This document shows, one piece after another, positions 49,040 through 58,589 of a DNA stretch of 64,000 nucleotides (its first letter is position 1; every line of letters begins with the position of its first letter). The stretch comes from Candidatus Woesearchaeota archaeon (GTDB lineage Archaea; Nanobdellota; Nanobdellia; Woesearchaeales; DSVV01), in contig JACPTB010000004.1 of the NCBI GenBank assembly GCA_016192995.1, forward strand, positions 27,753 to 91,752, read 5' to 3'. Below the pieces are notes generated by a model. The model did not search any database, was not told the origin of the DNA, and worked only from the letters and a program-made list of their open reading frames with translations. Made by a program: the position numbers and the translations under genes.

Positions 49040-49089
49040 TACTGGAACAAAACGCATATAAAGTAATGGAGAAAACATAGTTGATACGT

Positions 49090-49173
49090 GCGGGGGTGGG
49101 AGAGCGGCCAAATCCGCTAGCTTGAGGGGCTAGTCCCTTAGTGGGTTCGCGTGTTCGAATCACGTCCCCCGCA
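49090..49173 (+). tRNA. tRNA-Leu(GAG)
   Basis: 84 nt: acceptor GCGGGGG/CCCCCGC with A73, D-stem GGA/TCC, anticodon stem CTAGC/GCTAG with loop TTGAGGG, long variable arm CCC-TTAG-TGGG, T-loop TTCGAAT. Class II leucine tRNA; no intron, CCA not encoded. Confidence 0.95.
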
Positions 49174-49266
49174 TCATATTCTTATTTAATACAATATTTC
49201 GTCGTAAGATTTATAATACTAGTAATATTCCCTTATATCGCTTTAATATTTAAAAAGGTAGTAACA

Positions 49267-50676
49267 ATGGGAAGATTAATATCTTTAGATGAATTAACAG
49301 GAATGGCAGATTTTGAAACCATGAAGGTTCTTCTTACACCTGGAAGTGTTCCTAATTTAGAGACTCAAAGAACCCAAAAATTAGGAAAAGTGATTTATGC
49401 ACATTTTGGTAGAAATTCTGGAGCTATGTGGTTACCTACTGAATTAATAATATCGGGTTCAACAGTAGATAATGTAGCCATTCAAGCAAATCTTGATCGA
49501 GTACTATTTAATTTAGCTGGTATGCAAATTGCATCACCGGGAAACCAATATGGATTAAATGGCATTGGTGGAGATGTTGTAATCAATACAGCATTGAAAA
49601 GAGATGGAATCGAACAAGAAGTCGTTATCTTACCACAGGCTGAATTAAGAGGAAAAGGTAATTCTAACACGATGAAAATCCTAAATATTGATCATCCTTT
49701 AACAGAAGATTATGAAGGCATGATTCAAGCGATGGTTGTTTTAGGTGCGCGATCAGGATTTCCTGCTCCTTATGTCAGAATGGAATTTGTAGCAGACCAA
49801 AGAAACGGTATGGCAATTGCAGATGCTAGATTACAAGGAACAGTGATAGGTACTACCTTTTCATTTACTGATCCAAATGTGCCAAATTATCAATCTGCAG
49901 CATCGCCAAAAACACTTGTTGCTAAACCAACATCTATTCATGGGCATCATACTGAATTAGGAAAGATTGCAGGAAGATATTTGCCACGATTAGATGATTT
50001 TCTTAAACATATTGGAACAACTGAAGACACAGCGTATTATTTGCCAAATGGTATGCTTGCAGATGCACGCTGTTTTAATATACTTTATTTTACCTATCCA
50101 GATAAGCATGGAACAATAAAAGCTATTTTTGTTGAACCAAGTGAAGGTAATTATTTTTTTAGTGGAAAAACTGATGCAACATTACGAATGATATTAGGTG
50201 ATGAAAGAACAAAAGTAGGTAATATAGAAGTAGCAATTGTAAAATCTCCTCGTGATTTTGCGTACCATGCTGGATTAGAAGGAACAACTGAATTTGAACA
50301 TTTAACAGGAAGAGATTTAACTAATTATGTTATCCAAACTAAAATTGCTTACATGGTTTTATTAGGAACATATAAATCATTGATTGGGGTTAATGGAATT
50401 ACAGTTTTAGATAAAAGAAACAACCCTGCTGAGATTTTCTTTCAACCTTCAGATGCAGTAAGAGCTGCAGTGAATAGTGCTAATGATGTATTGATCAGAA
50501 CATGCTATGCTGTTAATGGAGGAACTCCCTTAACATCAGATCCACACATGTCCGGAATTTACGATGCAGAAGCAGCTCGAAAGGGAAAATTAGTTCGAAT
50601 TCCTATGACACCAGAAACAAGATTAGAAGATACTGTGGAAAGATATGTTCATGGGCAATTCAAATTTGTCGCATAA
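49267..50676 (+). CDS. Conserved-looking hypothetical protein, 469 aa
   Basis: Starts MGRLISLDELTGMADFE; an upstream in-frame ATG at 49141 lies inside the tRNA and is rejected. Large soluble protein with stretches YGLNGIGGDVVINTALKRDG, HHTELGKIAGRYLPRLDDFL and EPSEGNYFFSGKTDATLRM. No signal peptide or helix; the mix of Gly, Asp and His suggests an enzyme, but I do not recognise the family. Confidence 0.6.
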   Translation: MGRLISLDELTGMADFETMKVLLTPGSVPNLETQRTQKLGKVIYAHFGRNSGAMWLPTELIISGSTVDNVAIQANLDRVLFNLAGMQIASPGNQYGLNGIGGDVVINTALKRDGIEQEVVILPQAELRGKGNSNTMKILNIDHPLTEDYEGMIQAMVVLGARSGFPAPYVRMEFVADQRNGMAIADARLQGTVIGTTFSFTDPNVPNYQSAASPKTLVAKPTSIHGHHTELGKIAGRYLPRLDDFLKHIGTTEDTAYYLPNGMLADARCFNILYFTYPDKHGTIKAIFVEPSEGNYFFSGKTDATLRMILGDERTKVGNIEVAIVKSPRDFAYHAGLEGTTEFEHLTGRDLTNYVIQTKIAYMVLLGTYKSLIGVNGITVLDKRNNPAEIFFQPSDAVRAAVNSANDVLIRTCYAVNGGTPLTSDPHMSGIYDAEAARKGKLVRIPMTPETRLEDTVERYVHGQFKFVA

Positions 50677-50693
50677 AATTTTATATAGGATAA

Positions 50694-52931
50694 ATGTTTC
50701 TTCAAAATATGCATAACCAGGAAACAGAGTATATCTCAAAAAAACAAGTAATTATCATTCTATCATTAGTTACTTTATTCCACCTCATTAATGTTATCGG
50801 TGTATTCAAAGGCGCTATGCCCAATGGCGGAGATACCGGCACTCATTATCAGCTTCTTCAGGAAACAGTACGATCATTAAAAGGCGAACCATGGTGGGAT
50901 AATGCTTATCAATTAGGATTTCCTATGTTTCTTTTTTATGCCCCATTACCTTATCTTGCAGTAGGATTAGTGCACATCATAACCTTTATTCCTTTACTGT
51001 TTTTATTCAAGCTTTCAATCCTCTTATTCTTCTTATCATTTCCATTAATTATTTACCAATCTGCAAGGTTATTCAATTTCACAAAACTCCATGCAGTAAT
51101 TGCTGCAGCGATTTCTTTATTATTTTCCTCAGAATTTGGCTTTGGCATTGAACATCGAGTAATGTTTGACTTTGGCTTATACTCGCAGCTCTGGGGGCTG
51201 TTATTCTTGCCTTTAGCATTAGGATATAGCTATCAATATTTTATTGAAAGCAAACCTGAATTCCTTTGGAAAACACTGTTGTTTTCATTTTTAACCTTCA
51301 CTTCACATTTGTTTCTTGGTATTATCCTTATTTTAGCGATGGGTATACTGATACTTGCTGGGCATAAAATTACCAAAGAACTAATGAAGAAATCTCTTCT
51401 TTTTGGCATAGTATTTCTTATAAGTATTTCGTTCTTTGTTATTCCCTACTTAATCAACAAAGAATATTATGGTGGATTAAATTTAGATGATCCTTTAAGA
51501 AATAATGGTTATGGCATTACTGAAACTTTAAAATTCTTTATAACAGGAAAATTATTTGACTATAGAAGTGTTGTTAACATTTCAATACTCACCTTACTGG
51601 TTCTAGGAAGTTTAATCCTCTTTACTTTGAAAAAAGAGCATCGACAAGATTCTCGCTTACGGTTTTTAATATATTGTCTGCTGATTAGTTTATTCTTTAT
51701 TGCAGGGAAGAAGAGCTTTAACTTTATTAATTATATCCCTATTATTAATGAATTACAAACCTTCAGATTCATTGCATTGCTGCATTTTTCAGCTATTTTT
51801 CTCGTTAGTTGGCTTGTCACGCTTATGTTCAATTTTACACAGGGAAGAATAGCAAAAACTTTAGTAAGATATACTATGTACCTTATACTTATCATCATTC
51901 TACTACTTCCCTACATTGATAATATTTATGCATATACATTTCATACAACACCTGACATAACTTTCAACAGTGATAATTATTTTGAAATTGCAGAACAACT
52001 CAAAGCGTTGCCGGATAACGGAAGAATTAAAATTGATATAACCAATATGCCAAGGGCAATTACCTTCATAAATTCGTTTCCTGTTTTTACCAACAAAGCT
52101 CAGACAAATGGGAATGGGATTGGTTACCATGATTCATTAAATACCTATTATCTTGGATTTCCAAAGAATTTTCCCTTTAATTACTCAAAGCTGTTTAATA
52201 TACAATATCAACTTGAAAGAGACAATGCCACCAAGAAATATGTTATTAAACCAGAAGCTTCAGACAATTATATAGAACTTGGTCATGCAAGGTATGTATT
52301 ATACACCACACCGAAAGAAGCGCGAGGGATAAATTTGTTATGGAGCTGGAGCGGGTTGCCTTTATACAATGAATATTTCATTATAAGCAAAAACCCTGAA
52401 GTAGTTGAAAAATATATTGAGGTGAATATTAAGGAAAATAAAGAATTTGTGGTAAAGACCATAAATCCAGAAGGAAAGTCAACAACAAGCATTCAGATGG
52501 ACAAGGCACCCTTAGTTAAACTGCATGATGAAGTTAAACGTGGCGATGGATTCATTAAAAGCTTGAAAAAAGATATTCGCGACTGCGGCGATGTAATTAC
52601 CGAAACTGCAACTAAAGGCCATTACACTGCTGAAATAGAAGCGGTAAGAGACGATTGTTTAGTGATTTTAAAGGCAACCTATCATCCTGATTGGGAAGCA
52701 AAAATTGATGGCAACAAAACAAAAACCTATGAAGTAAGCCCCAGCTATATTGCCATTGATGCTCCCCGCGGCAAACATACTGTTGTTTTTACGTTTAAAA
52801 TTTCGTGGTTGAGAAAAGCTTTAATAATGATATCATTATTATCATTAGTTTTAACTTATTGGATTTTAAGAAAAAAAGAACCTACAAAAAATGGACAACA
52901 TGGAAAAGAAAAAAATAATAACCCTCTTTAG
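50694..52931 (+). CDS. Polytopic membrane protein with outer C-terminal domain
   Basis: 745 aa (or 740 from ATG 50709). About ten to twelve helices. A first outer loop MPNGGDTGTHYQLLQETVRS contains conserved Asp-Thr and Trp residues, in the manner of GT-C glycosyltransferases and the archaeal families annotated 6-pyruvoyl-tetrahydropterin synthase-related. The outer C-terminal domain (YHPDWEAKIDGNKTKTYEVS, PRGKHTVVFTFK) resembles YfhO-type proteins. It likely takes part in surface glycan assembly. It overlaps the transglutaminase gene by 32 nt. Confidence 0.7.
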   Translation: MFLQNMHNQETEYISKKQVIIILSLVTLFHLINVIGVFKGAMPNGGDTGTHYQLLQETVRSLKGEPWWDNAYQLGFPMFLFYAPLPYLAVGLVHIITFIPLLFLFKLSILLFFLSFPLIIYQSARLFNFTKLHAVIAAAISLLFSSEFGFGIEHRVMFDFGLYSQLWGLLFLPLALGYSYQYFIESKPEFLWKTLLFSFLTFTSHLFLGIILILAMGILILAGHKITKELMKKSLLFGIVFLISISFFVIPYLINKEYYGGLNLDDPLRNNGYGITETLKFFITGKLFDYRSVVNISILTLLVLGSLILFTLKKEHRQDSRLRFLIYCLLISLFFIAGKKSFNFINYIPIINELQTFRFIALLHFSAIFLVSWLVTLMFNFTQGRIAKTLVRYTMYLILIIILLLPYIDNIYAYTFHTTPDITFNSDNYFEIAEQLKALPDNGRIKIDITNMPRAITFINSFPVFTNKAQTNGNGIGYHDSLNTYYLGFPKNFPFNYSKLFNIQYQLERDNATKKYVIKPEASDNYIELGHARYVLYTTPKEARGINLLWSWSGLPLYNEYFIISKNPEVVEKYIEVNIKENKEFVVKTINPEGKSTTSIQMDKAPLVKLHDEVKRGDGFIKSLKKDIRDCGDVITETATKGHYTAEIEAVRDDCLVILKATYHPDWEAKIDGNKTKTYEVSPSYIAIDAPRGKHTVVFTFKISWLRKALIMISLLSLVLTYWILRKKEPTKNGQHGKEKNNNPL

Positions 52932-55008
52932 TTGTGTCGTTATCCTCCTCACTATTGCAGGAATAGCACTATCAAAAGAAGATACTCCGCTTGATCATGA
53001 TGATAACTGGTTCTATGAAAGTAAAGAAATTGTAACCGATTTTACTATTAACACCAAGTTAAAGATTGTGCCTGCCAGCGAGAAATATATCTTAGAAAAA
53101 GTGATCACTGATCTTTCATTTTATCCGCGAGAAGATTATCGGCAAAAAATTCTTTCTTTGGAAACAGAGCCAAAACCTGCAGAAATTAATGATAATTTGC
53201 AATTTATCTGGTATCAGCCAAAAGAGGATGAACTGGAAATTAAAGTAAGTGCTCGCGTGGATATAGAAAACAAATTTGTGAGAGTAAAAGAAAGAGTGCC
53301 TTTTCCTGTCCAGAAAATACCCGCAAAAGAAAAACAGTATCTTCAGGAAACAACATTAATCGATTTTTCAAAAAATGGGATTCAAAAATTAGCAAATGAT
53401 CTTTCAGAAGGTGAAACCGACGAATATGAAGTGGTGTTCACCATTGCAAATTGGGTGAAGAATAATATTGAATATAGTTTAAGCACGGTAACTGCGGATG
53501 CAGCGTTACCCGCGAGTTGGGTTTTAGAGAATAGAAAAGGAGTCTGTGATGAATTAACTAATCTCTTTATTGCTATGTTAAGATCAGTCGGAATTCCTGC
53601 AAGATTTGTTGCTGGGTATTCTTACACTAATTCAGAACTCTTCACTACAAATTGGGGCCCTCATGGCTGGGCTGAAGTGTATTTTCCCGAATATGGCTGG
53701 ATTCCTTTTGATGTTACCTATGGTGAATTTGGGTTTGTCGATGCAACGCATATTAAACTGAAAGAAAGCCTTGATGCCGATAAAACCTCGACAAAGTATG
53801 AATGGCATGGGAGAGATGTTAATTTAGAAGTAAGTCCTCTTGAGTTTGAAGCCAAGGTAGTCGAACAAAAGGGAAAAGTCGATAAAAATATTATCGTTGA
53901 ATCCCAGATATTAGGTGATGAAGTAACTATCGGTTCGCATAATCTGCTTGTCGTAAGCGTTGAAAATACAAAAGATTATTATGTTCCTGTAGAACTACTC
54001 ACCTCTAAAAGTGAGGGGTTAACTATTTATAATCCTGAAAGGGCAGTTCTTTTAAAACCATTGGAAAAAAGAAAATTATTATGGAAAATCAGAACTGATG
54101 GCAACCTTGACGGAGATTATGTATACACTTTTTTCATAAATACCTATACTATTTTAAACGAATCTGACACCATTTCCTTTAACGTTAAAAAAGAAGCAAC
54201 ATTATTCTCTGAAAAGGATATTAATGAAATCATAGATGTCGAGCTTAAAAAAGTGCAGAAAAGTTATGAACAAAAAATAGACTTAGCATGCGCTCCTGAA
54301 AATGAAGCTTACTACCAAGATGAGGAAGCAACCATACTCTGCACCATTAAGAATACCGGAAATAGCATTATTAAAGACTTAAATGTGTGCAGCCAGGATT
54401 GCCTTGAACAGGATTTGCTCATAGCTGAGGAGAAGAGCGTCAAGTTCAAAATGAAAAATCTTAACCTAGGGCAGCAAAATATCAATATTAAAGCAAAAAA
54501 TAAACAGATAGCAATGTATGTTCCTGTAACGCTTAAAATTCTTGACAGACCAATGATAGAACTATTGGTGATACATGCTCCAGAAAAAATAACTATTGAC
54601 GATACCTTTAAAATTGAATTTAAAGCAAAAAAAAAATCAGCAAGCAACCCTAACAATGTTGAGGTGATCATACGTTATAATGAAAAAAGTGAAACATGGC
54701 ATATCAATGAATTGGAAAACGAGCAAACATTTATCTTGAATGTTAATCCTTACGACCTGTACAAACCAGAAAATAATATTATCATTGAAACAGCATTTTA
54801 TGATCAAGAGGAAAATAGGTATCATGAAGAAAAAACCTTAATGATCAATTTAGAACCTTTGACAACAAAGCAAAAGATGCTCTTGCTTCTTAAAAATCCT
54901 CAGGCAAAAGGCGCTGTATTAATCATCATAGGAGCTGCAAGTTTTATTGGTTTAATCCTGTTTATGATTGGTTGGAAGCAATTGACAAAACATCATAAAC
55001 AGAAATAA
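52900..55008 (+). CDS. Secreted transglutaminase-like protein, membrane anchored
   Basis: 702 aa from MEKKKIITLFSCVVILL (signal). Transglutaminase-like domain about 170-290 with the full triad: Cys in NRKGVCDELTNLFIAMLRSV, His in WGPHGWAEVYFPEYGW, Asp in PFDVTYGEFGF. Beta domains follow, one with Cys pairs (NVCSQDCLEQ), then a C-terminal helix (GAVLIIIGAASFIGLILFMI). It could cleave or crosslink envelope proteins. The stop TAA directly abuts element A3. Confidence 0.85.
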   Translation: MEKKKIITLFSCVVILLTIAGIALSKEDTPLDHDDNWFYESKEIVTDFTINTKLKIVPASEKYILEKVITDLSFYPREDYRQKILSLETEPKPAEINDNLQFIWYQPKEDELEIKVSARVDIENKFVRVKERVPFPVQKIPAKEKQYLQETTLIDFSKNGIQKLANDLSEGETDEYEVVFTIANWVKNNIEYSLSTVTADAALPASWVLENRKGVCDELTNLFIAMLRSVGIPARFVAGYSYTNSELFTTNWGPHGWAEVYFPEYGWIPFDVTYGEFGFVDATHIKLKESLDADKTSTKYEWHGRDVNLEVSPLEFEAKVVEQKGKVDKNIIVESQILGDEVTIGSHNLLVVSVENTKDYYVPVELLTSKSEGLTIYNPERAVLLKPLEKRKLLWKIRTDGNLDGDYVYTFFINTYTILNESDTISFNVKKEATLFSEKDINEIIDVELKKVQKSYEQKIDLACAPENEAYYQDEEATILCTIKNTGNSIIKDLNVCSQDCLEQDLLIAEEKSVKFKMKNLNLGQQNINIKAKNKQIAMYVPVTLKILDRPMIELLVIHAPEKITIDDTFKIEFKAKKKSASNPNNVEVIIRYNEKSETWHINELENEQTFILNVNPYDLYKPENNIIIETAFYDQEENRYHEEKTLMINLEPLTTKQKMLLLLKNPQAKGAVLIIIGAASFIGLILFMIGWKQLTKHHKQK

Positions 55009-55162
55009 GTACGTAATAAGTCTTCACTAGGTTTTAGCGCCAGTTCAGCTTCACTTGTAATTAAACATTGGATTTTTCTCTCTGGCACTCCGAAAAATCC
55101 TCAATAAAGATATCGAGGAGCTTCACAAAAGTAGGCGCTAAAACCCAAGACTTATTACGTAC
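55009..55162. mobile_element. Non-autonomous inverted-repeat element, type A copy 3, exactly between two stop codons
   Basis: 154 bp with ends GTACGTAATAAGTC, core hairpin GGATTTTTC / GAAAAATCC, and GGTTTTAGCGCC / GGCGCTAAAACC. The left neighbour ends GAAATAA and serS ends GAAATAA on the other strand, so the flanks are inverted repeats, not direct ones. It may serve as a two-way terminator for the convergent genes. Confidence 0.85.
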
Positions 55163-56437
55163 TTATTTCAGTACTTTCTTTCCATTCATATAAGGCACAA
55201 GAATTTTTGGAACAGTTATTGAACCATCTTTATTCTGGTAGTTTTCAAGAATAGCTACTAATGCCCGAGGTGTAGCGACTGCTGTTGAGTTTAGGGTATG
55301 GGCAAATTGCTTCTCTCCACCCTGTTTTCCTATTTTTATATTTAAACGGCGTGCTTGATACTCTGTGCAATTAGAACACGAAACTACTTCTTTATATTCC
55401 TGTGTTCTTGGCATCCATGCTTCAATATCATATTTCTTAGCTGCAACTGTTCCAATATCGCCGGTACATATATTCACGACTCGATACGGTATTTCAAGCT
55501 CTTGGAACAATTCTTCAGCATTTTTTAACAACTCTTCATGCATTTTCCAGCTTTGTTCAGGTTTACCTATAATAATCTGCTCTACTTTTTGAAATTGATG
55601 CACTCTAAATAATCCTTTTTCATCAATCCCATGGCTTCCAATTTCTTTTCTAAAACAAGGACTGATTCCTACCAATTTTAAAGGAATATCTTCTTCATCA
55701 AGGACTTCATTCATGAACATAGCAGTTAATGGGTGTTCTGAGGTAGCTATCAGATACGCATCATGATTTTCAATCTTATACATCACATTTTCAAAATCAT
55801 GCAAATCAGTAACTCCTTCATAGGCTTTTCTCGTCATCATTAAGGGCGGCTCAACGAGCATAAAGCCTTTTTTCGTCATCATATCAATCGTAAACCTTAT
55901 CAGCGCTTGATTTAGTAATGCAAGATCTCCCTTAAGAAAATAAAAACCAGCACCAGTAATTTTTCTTGCCCGATCAAAATCAGCGAGCATTAATTTTTCA
56001 ACAACCTGATGATGAGGCAATAATTCAAACTCTGGTTTTTTAGGCTTGCCAAATGTTCTTATTACTACATTCTCTTTGTCATCTTTACCATAAGGGACAG
56101 AGTCATGGAGAATATTAGGTATTTGATACAAAGCATCTTTTAATTTTAACTCAAGAACAGTAATCTGTTCTTGAATACCTTGAATTTTTCCAGGAATAGC
56201 TTTGATCTTTAGAACAAGTTTTTTAATGTCTTTACCTTGCTTTTTAAGATCATTTATCTCCTTGCTTGCTTCATTCTGCTTATGCTGCAGTTCTTGAATC
56301 CCTGTTTGCAAAGCACGTTTTTCTTTGTCTAAGTTAAGAATTGTTTCAACTATTTTTAGTTTTTCAATATCTTTTCTTTTTTTCAAATCTTGTCTAATGA
56401 TGTTAGGGCTCTCACGAATTATTTTAATATCAATCAT
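55163..56437 (-). CDS. serS: Seryl-tRNA synthetase
   Basis: A 424-aa class II synthetase of the common (bacterial-type) form. N-terminal coiled-coil arm (about 30-100) that binds the long variable arm of tRNA-Ser. Catalytic motifs: motif 1 region KGFMLVEPPLMMTRKAYEG, TSEHPLTAMF, motif 2 in GISPCFRKEIGSHGIDEKGL and FRVHQFQKVEQI, motif 3 in AHTLNSTAVATPRALVAILE. The stop codon directly touches element A3. Confidence 0.95.
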   Translation of the reverse strand: MIDIKIIRESPNIIRQDLKKRKDIEKLKIVETILNLDKEKRALQTGIQELQHKQNEASKEINDLKKQGKDIKKLVLKIKAIPGKIQGIQEQITVLELKLKDALYQIPNILHDSVPYGKDDKENVVIRTFGKPKKPEFELLPHHQVVEKLMLADFDRARKITGAGFYFLKGDLALLNQALIRFTIDMMTKKGFMLVEPPLMMTRKAYEGVTDLHDFENVMYKIENHDAYLIATSEHPLTAMFMNEVLDEEDIPLKLVGISPCFRKEIGSHGIDEKGLFRVHQFQKVEQIIIGKPEQSWKMHEELLKNAEELFQELEIPYRVVNICTGDIGTVAAKKYDIEAWMPRTQEYKEVVSCSNCTEYQARRLNIKIGKQGGEKQFAHTLNSTAVATPRALVAILENYQNKDGSITVPKILVPYMNGKKVLK

Positions 56438-56554
56438 GCTGTAGGGAGGAATTTATAGGATTTATATTCTTTGTTGTTTTTTGTACGTTGAAAGCTTAGC
56501 TTTCAACGTACCATTAGGGAAAAAGTATTAAAACAAGTAAATCAGTAAAATAGC

Positions 56555-56878
56555 ATGACTTCAATCCATGGCAGCATATTTATCATCGTAGGTATCATTA
56601 TTGGAGGAATTTCATTCATAAAAGAAGAACTCTTATTCTTCAGATATGCAAGCCTTGTTTTTCTGGTGTATGGTATTTTTAAAGTAGTAATTGCCTATAC
56701 CAATGCGAACAAAAATGATAAAAACACGCTGAAAGTAGATCAGCAGCAAGCAATACATCCAGCATTAGCGAGACAGCAGGAAATCATGAAACAGGAAAAT
56801 GTATTTTGCAGAAAATGCGGCAGTCAATTATCAGTTTTTGATAATTTCTGCAGTTACTGCGGGAATAAACTACGATAG
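56555..56878 (+). CDS. Membrane protein with C-terminal zinc ribbon
   Basis: 107 aa. Two helices (FIIVGIIIGGISFIK and YASLVFLVYGIFKVVIAY), linker, then a double CxxC zinc ribbon (VFCRKCGSQLSVFDNFCSYC). Divergent from serS across a stretch with an inverted repeat (TACGTTGAAAGC / GCTTTCAACGTA near 56487-56512). Function unknown. Confidence 0.65.
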   Translation: MTSIHGSIFIIVGIIIGGISFIKEELLFFRYASLVFLVYGIFKVVIAYTNANKNDKNTLKVDQQQAIHPALARQQEIMKQENVFCRKCGSQLSVFDNFCSYCGNKLR

Positions 56879-56883
56879 GTGAA

Positions 56884-57474
56884 TTAAGATAATAACTTTA
56901 ACACTTGTAATCGCAGTAAATGTGGATATTGTTTAAGATACCGCTTTACTTTCTTACTATCTAATCTCTTCTTAAATTCATGTAATAAATCCTTACTAGT
57001 CTTCTGTTTGAAATAAACCATATCAATAAACGTTTTTTCAATATCAGAATAAGGAAAATAGAAATCACCTACCTGATGATACTCAATTCCAAAAAAATAT
57101 TTTTTATCGAGCCGTCTTACTAACACATTAATGTCTTGAACTTTTCTTATACCCTGTCGCACTCGTTGATATGTTATAATGATAGGTATAGTTTCTTGTT
57201 CCCATAGATTATGAAAGCTTAAAGCATCTTGCAAGCCAAGATAGCTCGGTTTATAACAGAAAGCAAGTAAGTTTGGATCATCATATAATGAATAATACCC
57301 TTTGGCAATTGTCTTTATCTTGTCCGCAAGAAGCAAATTTCGTATGAGTTGTTTCGCATACAACGTTTTATTCTTAGTTCTGGCTCTGATAATCATTTCA
57401 ATAGACTTAAAACTAACAACGGGAGTTTTTTTGAATAAAGCTTCGACTTGTTTCTGATAATATTGTTTACCCAT
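56884..57474 (-). CDS. abiEi: AbiEi-like antitoxin / transcription regulator
   Basis: 196 aa. N-terminal winged helix (TPVVSFKSIEMIIRARTKNK, LIRNLLLADKIKTIAKGYYS) and the AbiEi body (YLGLQDALSFHNLWEQETIP, IEYHQVGDFYFPYSDIEKTF). Partner of the AbiEii nucleotidyltransferase; its start codon shares one base with the AbiEii stop. Type IV toxin-antitoxin systems of this kind can block phage infection. Confidence 0.8.
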   Translation of the reverse strand: MGKQYYQKQVEALFKKTPVVSFKSIEMIIRARTKNKTLYAKQLIRNLLLADKIKTIAKGYYSLYDDPNLLAFCYKPSYLGLQDALSFHNLWEQETIPIIITYQRVRQGIRKVQDINVLVRRLDKKYFFGIEYHQVGDFYFPYSDIEKTFIDMVYFKQKTSKDLLHEFKKRLDSKKVKRYLKQYPHLLRLQVLKLLS

Positions 57475-58121
57475 TATAATTTCCTTTTAATATAAGCTAG
57501 CATATCATCTGTACGTGGCACAAGACCTTGTATGATAATGGACTTGAGATCTTGTTTATCGATTGGTTGCTCAAAATGTTTAACCAAACGTGCAAGATCG
57601 TCCTTTATTCGTTTAGTATCTGAGATGTATTTAAGGAGAAAATATATATCATATAAATCTCGTATTTTTTTCCTTGACAAATAAGCTGAAACTTTTTCTT
57701 TGATTAAATCTTTAACAGATAATGTGCACACCGATAAGATAGTGCCATCACTAGCTCGATAATCAGCTAATTCATCCTGCTTAGATAAAAACAATCCTTC
57801 AAACCGAACACTTGTTTTATTAAATTCTAAGATAGAATATAAACTCTTGTCCAATATTCTCTTCTTTTTAATAACAAAACCCTTTTTCTCTAAACGTTCA
57901 AAAAAAGCATTAATCTGAGATACTTGCTTAGGGAAATACACATCAATATCTTCAGAGAACCTGTTTCCATGATAACAACGCCAGATCGCAGTTCCTCCAT
58001 GAAGCACTGCGCGATTAAACAGGGTGTAGAGTTCCTTAACTATTAAATCCTGTGCTTGGGCAATATCTTTATGCTGCTGTCGTTTTAAGGTTAACATAAG
58101 CGGTATATCCATAATCATCAT
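57474..58121 (-). CDS. abiEii: AbiEii-like nucleotidyltransferase toxin
   Basis: 215 aa. Polymerase-beta-type motif VLHGGTAIWRCYHGNRFSED, then IDVYF; the GG(T/S)-x-D-x-D pattern and RDLYDIYFLLKYI helical part are typical of the AbiEii/MenT family, which modifies tRNA 3' ends. First gene of the pair; unlike common abiE operons, where the antitoxin comes first, the toxin gene is upstream here. Confidence 0.8.
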   Translation of the reverse strand: MMIMDIPLMLTLKRQQHKDIAQAQDLIVKELYTLFNRAVLHGGTAIWRCYHGNRFSEDIDVYFPKQVSQINAFFERLEKKGFVIKKKRILDKSLYSILEFNKTSVRFEGLFLSKQDELADYRASDGTILSVCTLSVKDLIKEKVSAYLSRKKIRDLYDIYFLLKYISDTKRIKDDLARLVKHFEQPIDKQDLKSIIIQGLVPRTDDMLAYIKRKL

Positions 58122-58213
58122 CTATTATAATCAACTAAGGTTACTAATATATATAACTTTCGTTTATTTATGTTTTATAACTTATATGAATCCCCTTACT
58201 ACCTCTATAACAC

Positions 58214-58285
58214 ATGGGCTTATTTGACAACATGCTAAAAGAAGGTGAATCTTTATTCAAAAATGAGGCAGCTTTGTTCACCTAA
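58214..58285 (+). pseudogene. 5' fragment of the Orc1/Cdc6-like ATPase gene, copy 1
   Basis: Matches the start of the gene at 61786 for about 59 bp: MGLFDNMLKEGESLFKNE, then diverges and stops. It lies between abiE and the minus-strand MNT/HEPN cassette, whose last gene ends within it. Confidence 0.8.
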
Positions 58286-58589
58286 GATTTAATTCACGTA
58301 ATAATTCAACAACGTAACATATAATTTCCTCATCATTAAAATGCTTAATATCTTGATATTTATCCAGTTTCTTACTGCAACGTTTAACAGCGAGTTCTTT
58401 AATTAAATCAATATCTTCACTATTCCAATTTCCTGCAGCTTTCTCAGAACTCAACAACGCATAAAGCTCTTCTTCATGCTGAAGATGTTTAATACTTTCA
58501 GGATGATTAGTGTAATCAACAAGAATTCTATGGGCAGCCCATAATCCAATAAAAACTGCTAATGCTTCAAGATCTTTTCTTTTGCTCAT
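58278..58589 (-). CDS. Small helical protein, HEPN-module partner
   Basis: 103 aa from MSKRKDLEALAVFIGLWAAH. All-helical, with HLQHEEELYALLSSEKAAGN and a C-terminal IICYVVELLRELNLR. Overlaps the nucleotidyltransferase/HEPN gene by 23 nt and is downstream of it. Likely the second component of a toxin-antitoxin-like cassette. Confidence 0.5.
   Translation of the reverse strand: MSKRKDLEALAVFIGLWAAHRILVDYTNHPESIKHLQHEEELYALLSSEKAAGNWNSEDIDLIKELAVKRCSKKLDKYQDIKHFNDEEIICYVVELLRELNLR

Noticed and set aside
49141..49266. Earlier start for the 469-aa protein
   Set aside because: The extension lies within and just after tRNA-Leu, and a good start exists at 49267.
56487..56512. Inverted repeat TACGTTGAAAGC / GCTTTCAACGTA as a further mobile element
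   Set aside because: Only a 12-bp-arm hairpin between serS and a divergent gene, with no core or target duplication of the families described; likely a local hairpin.
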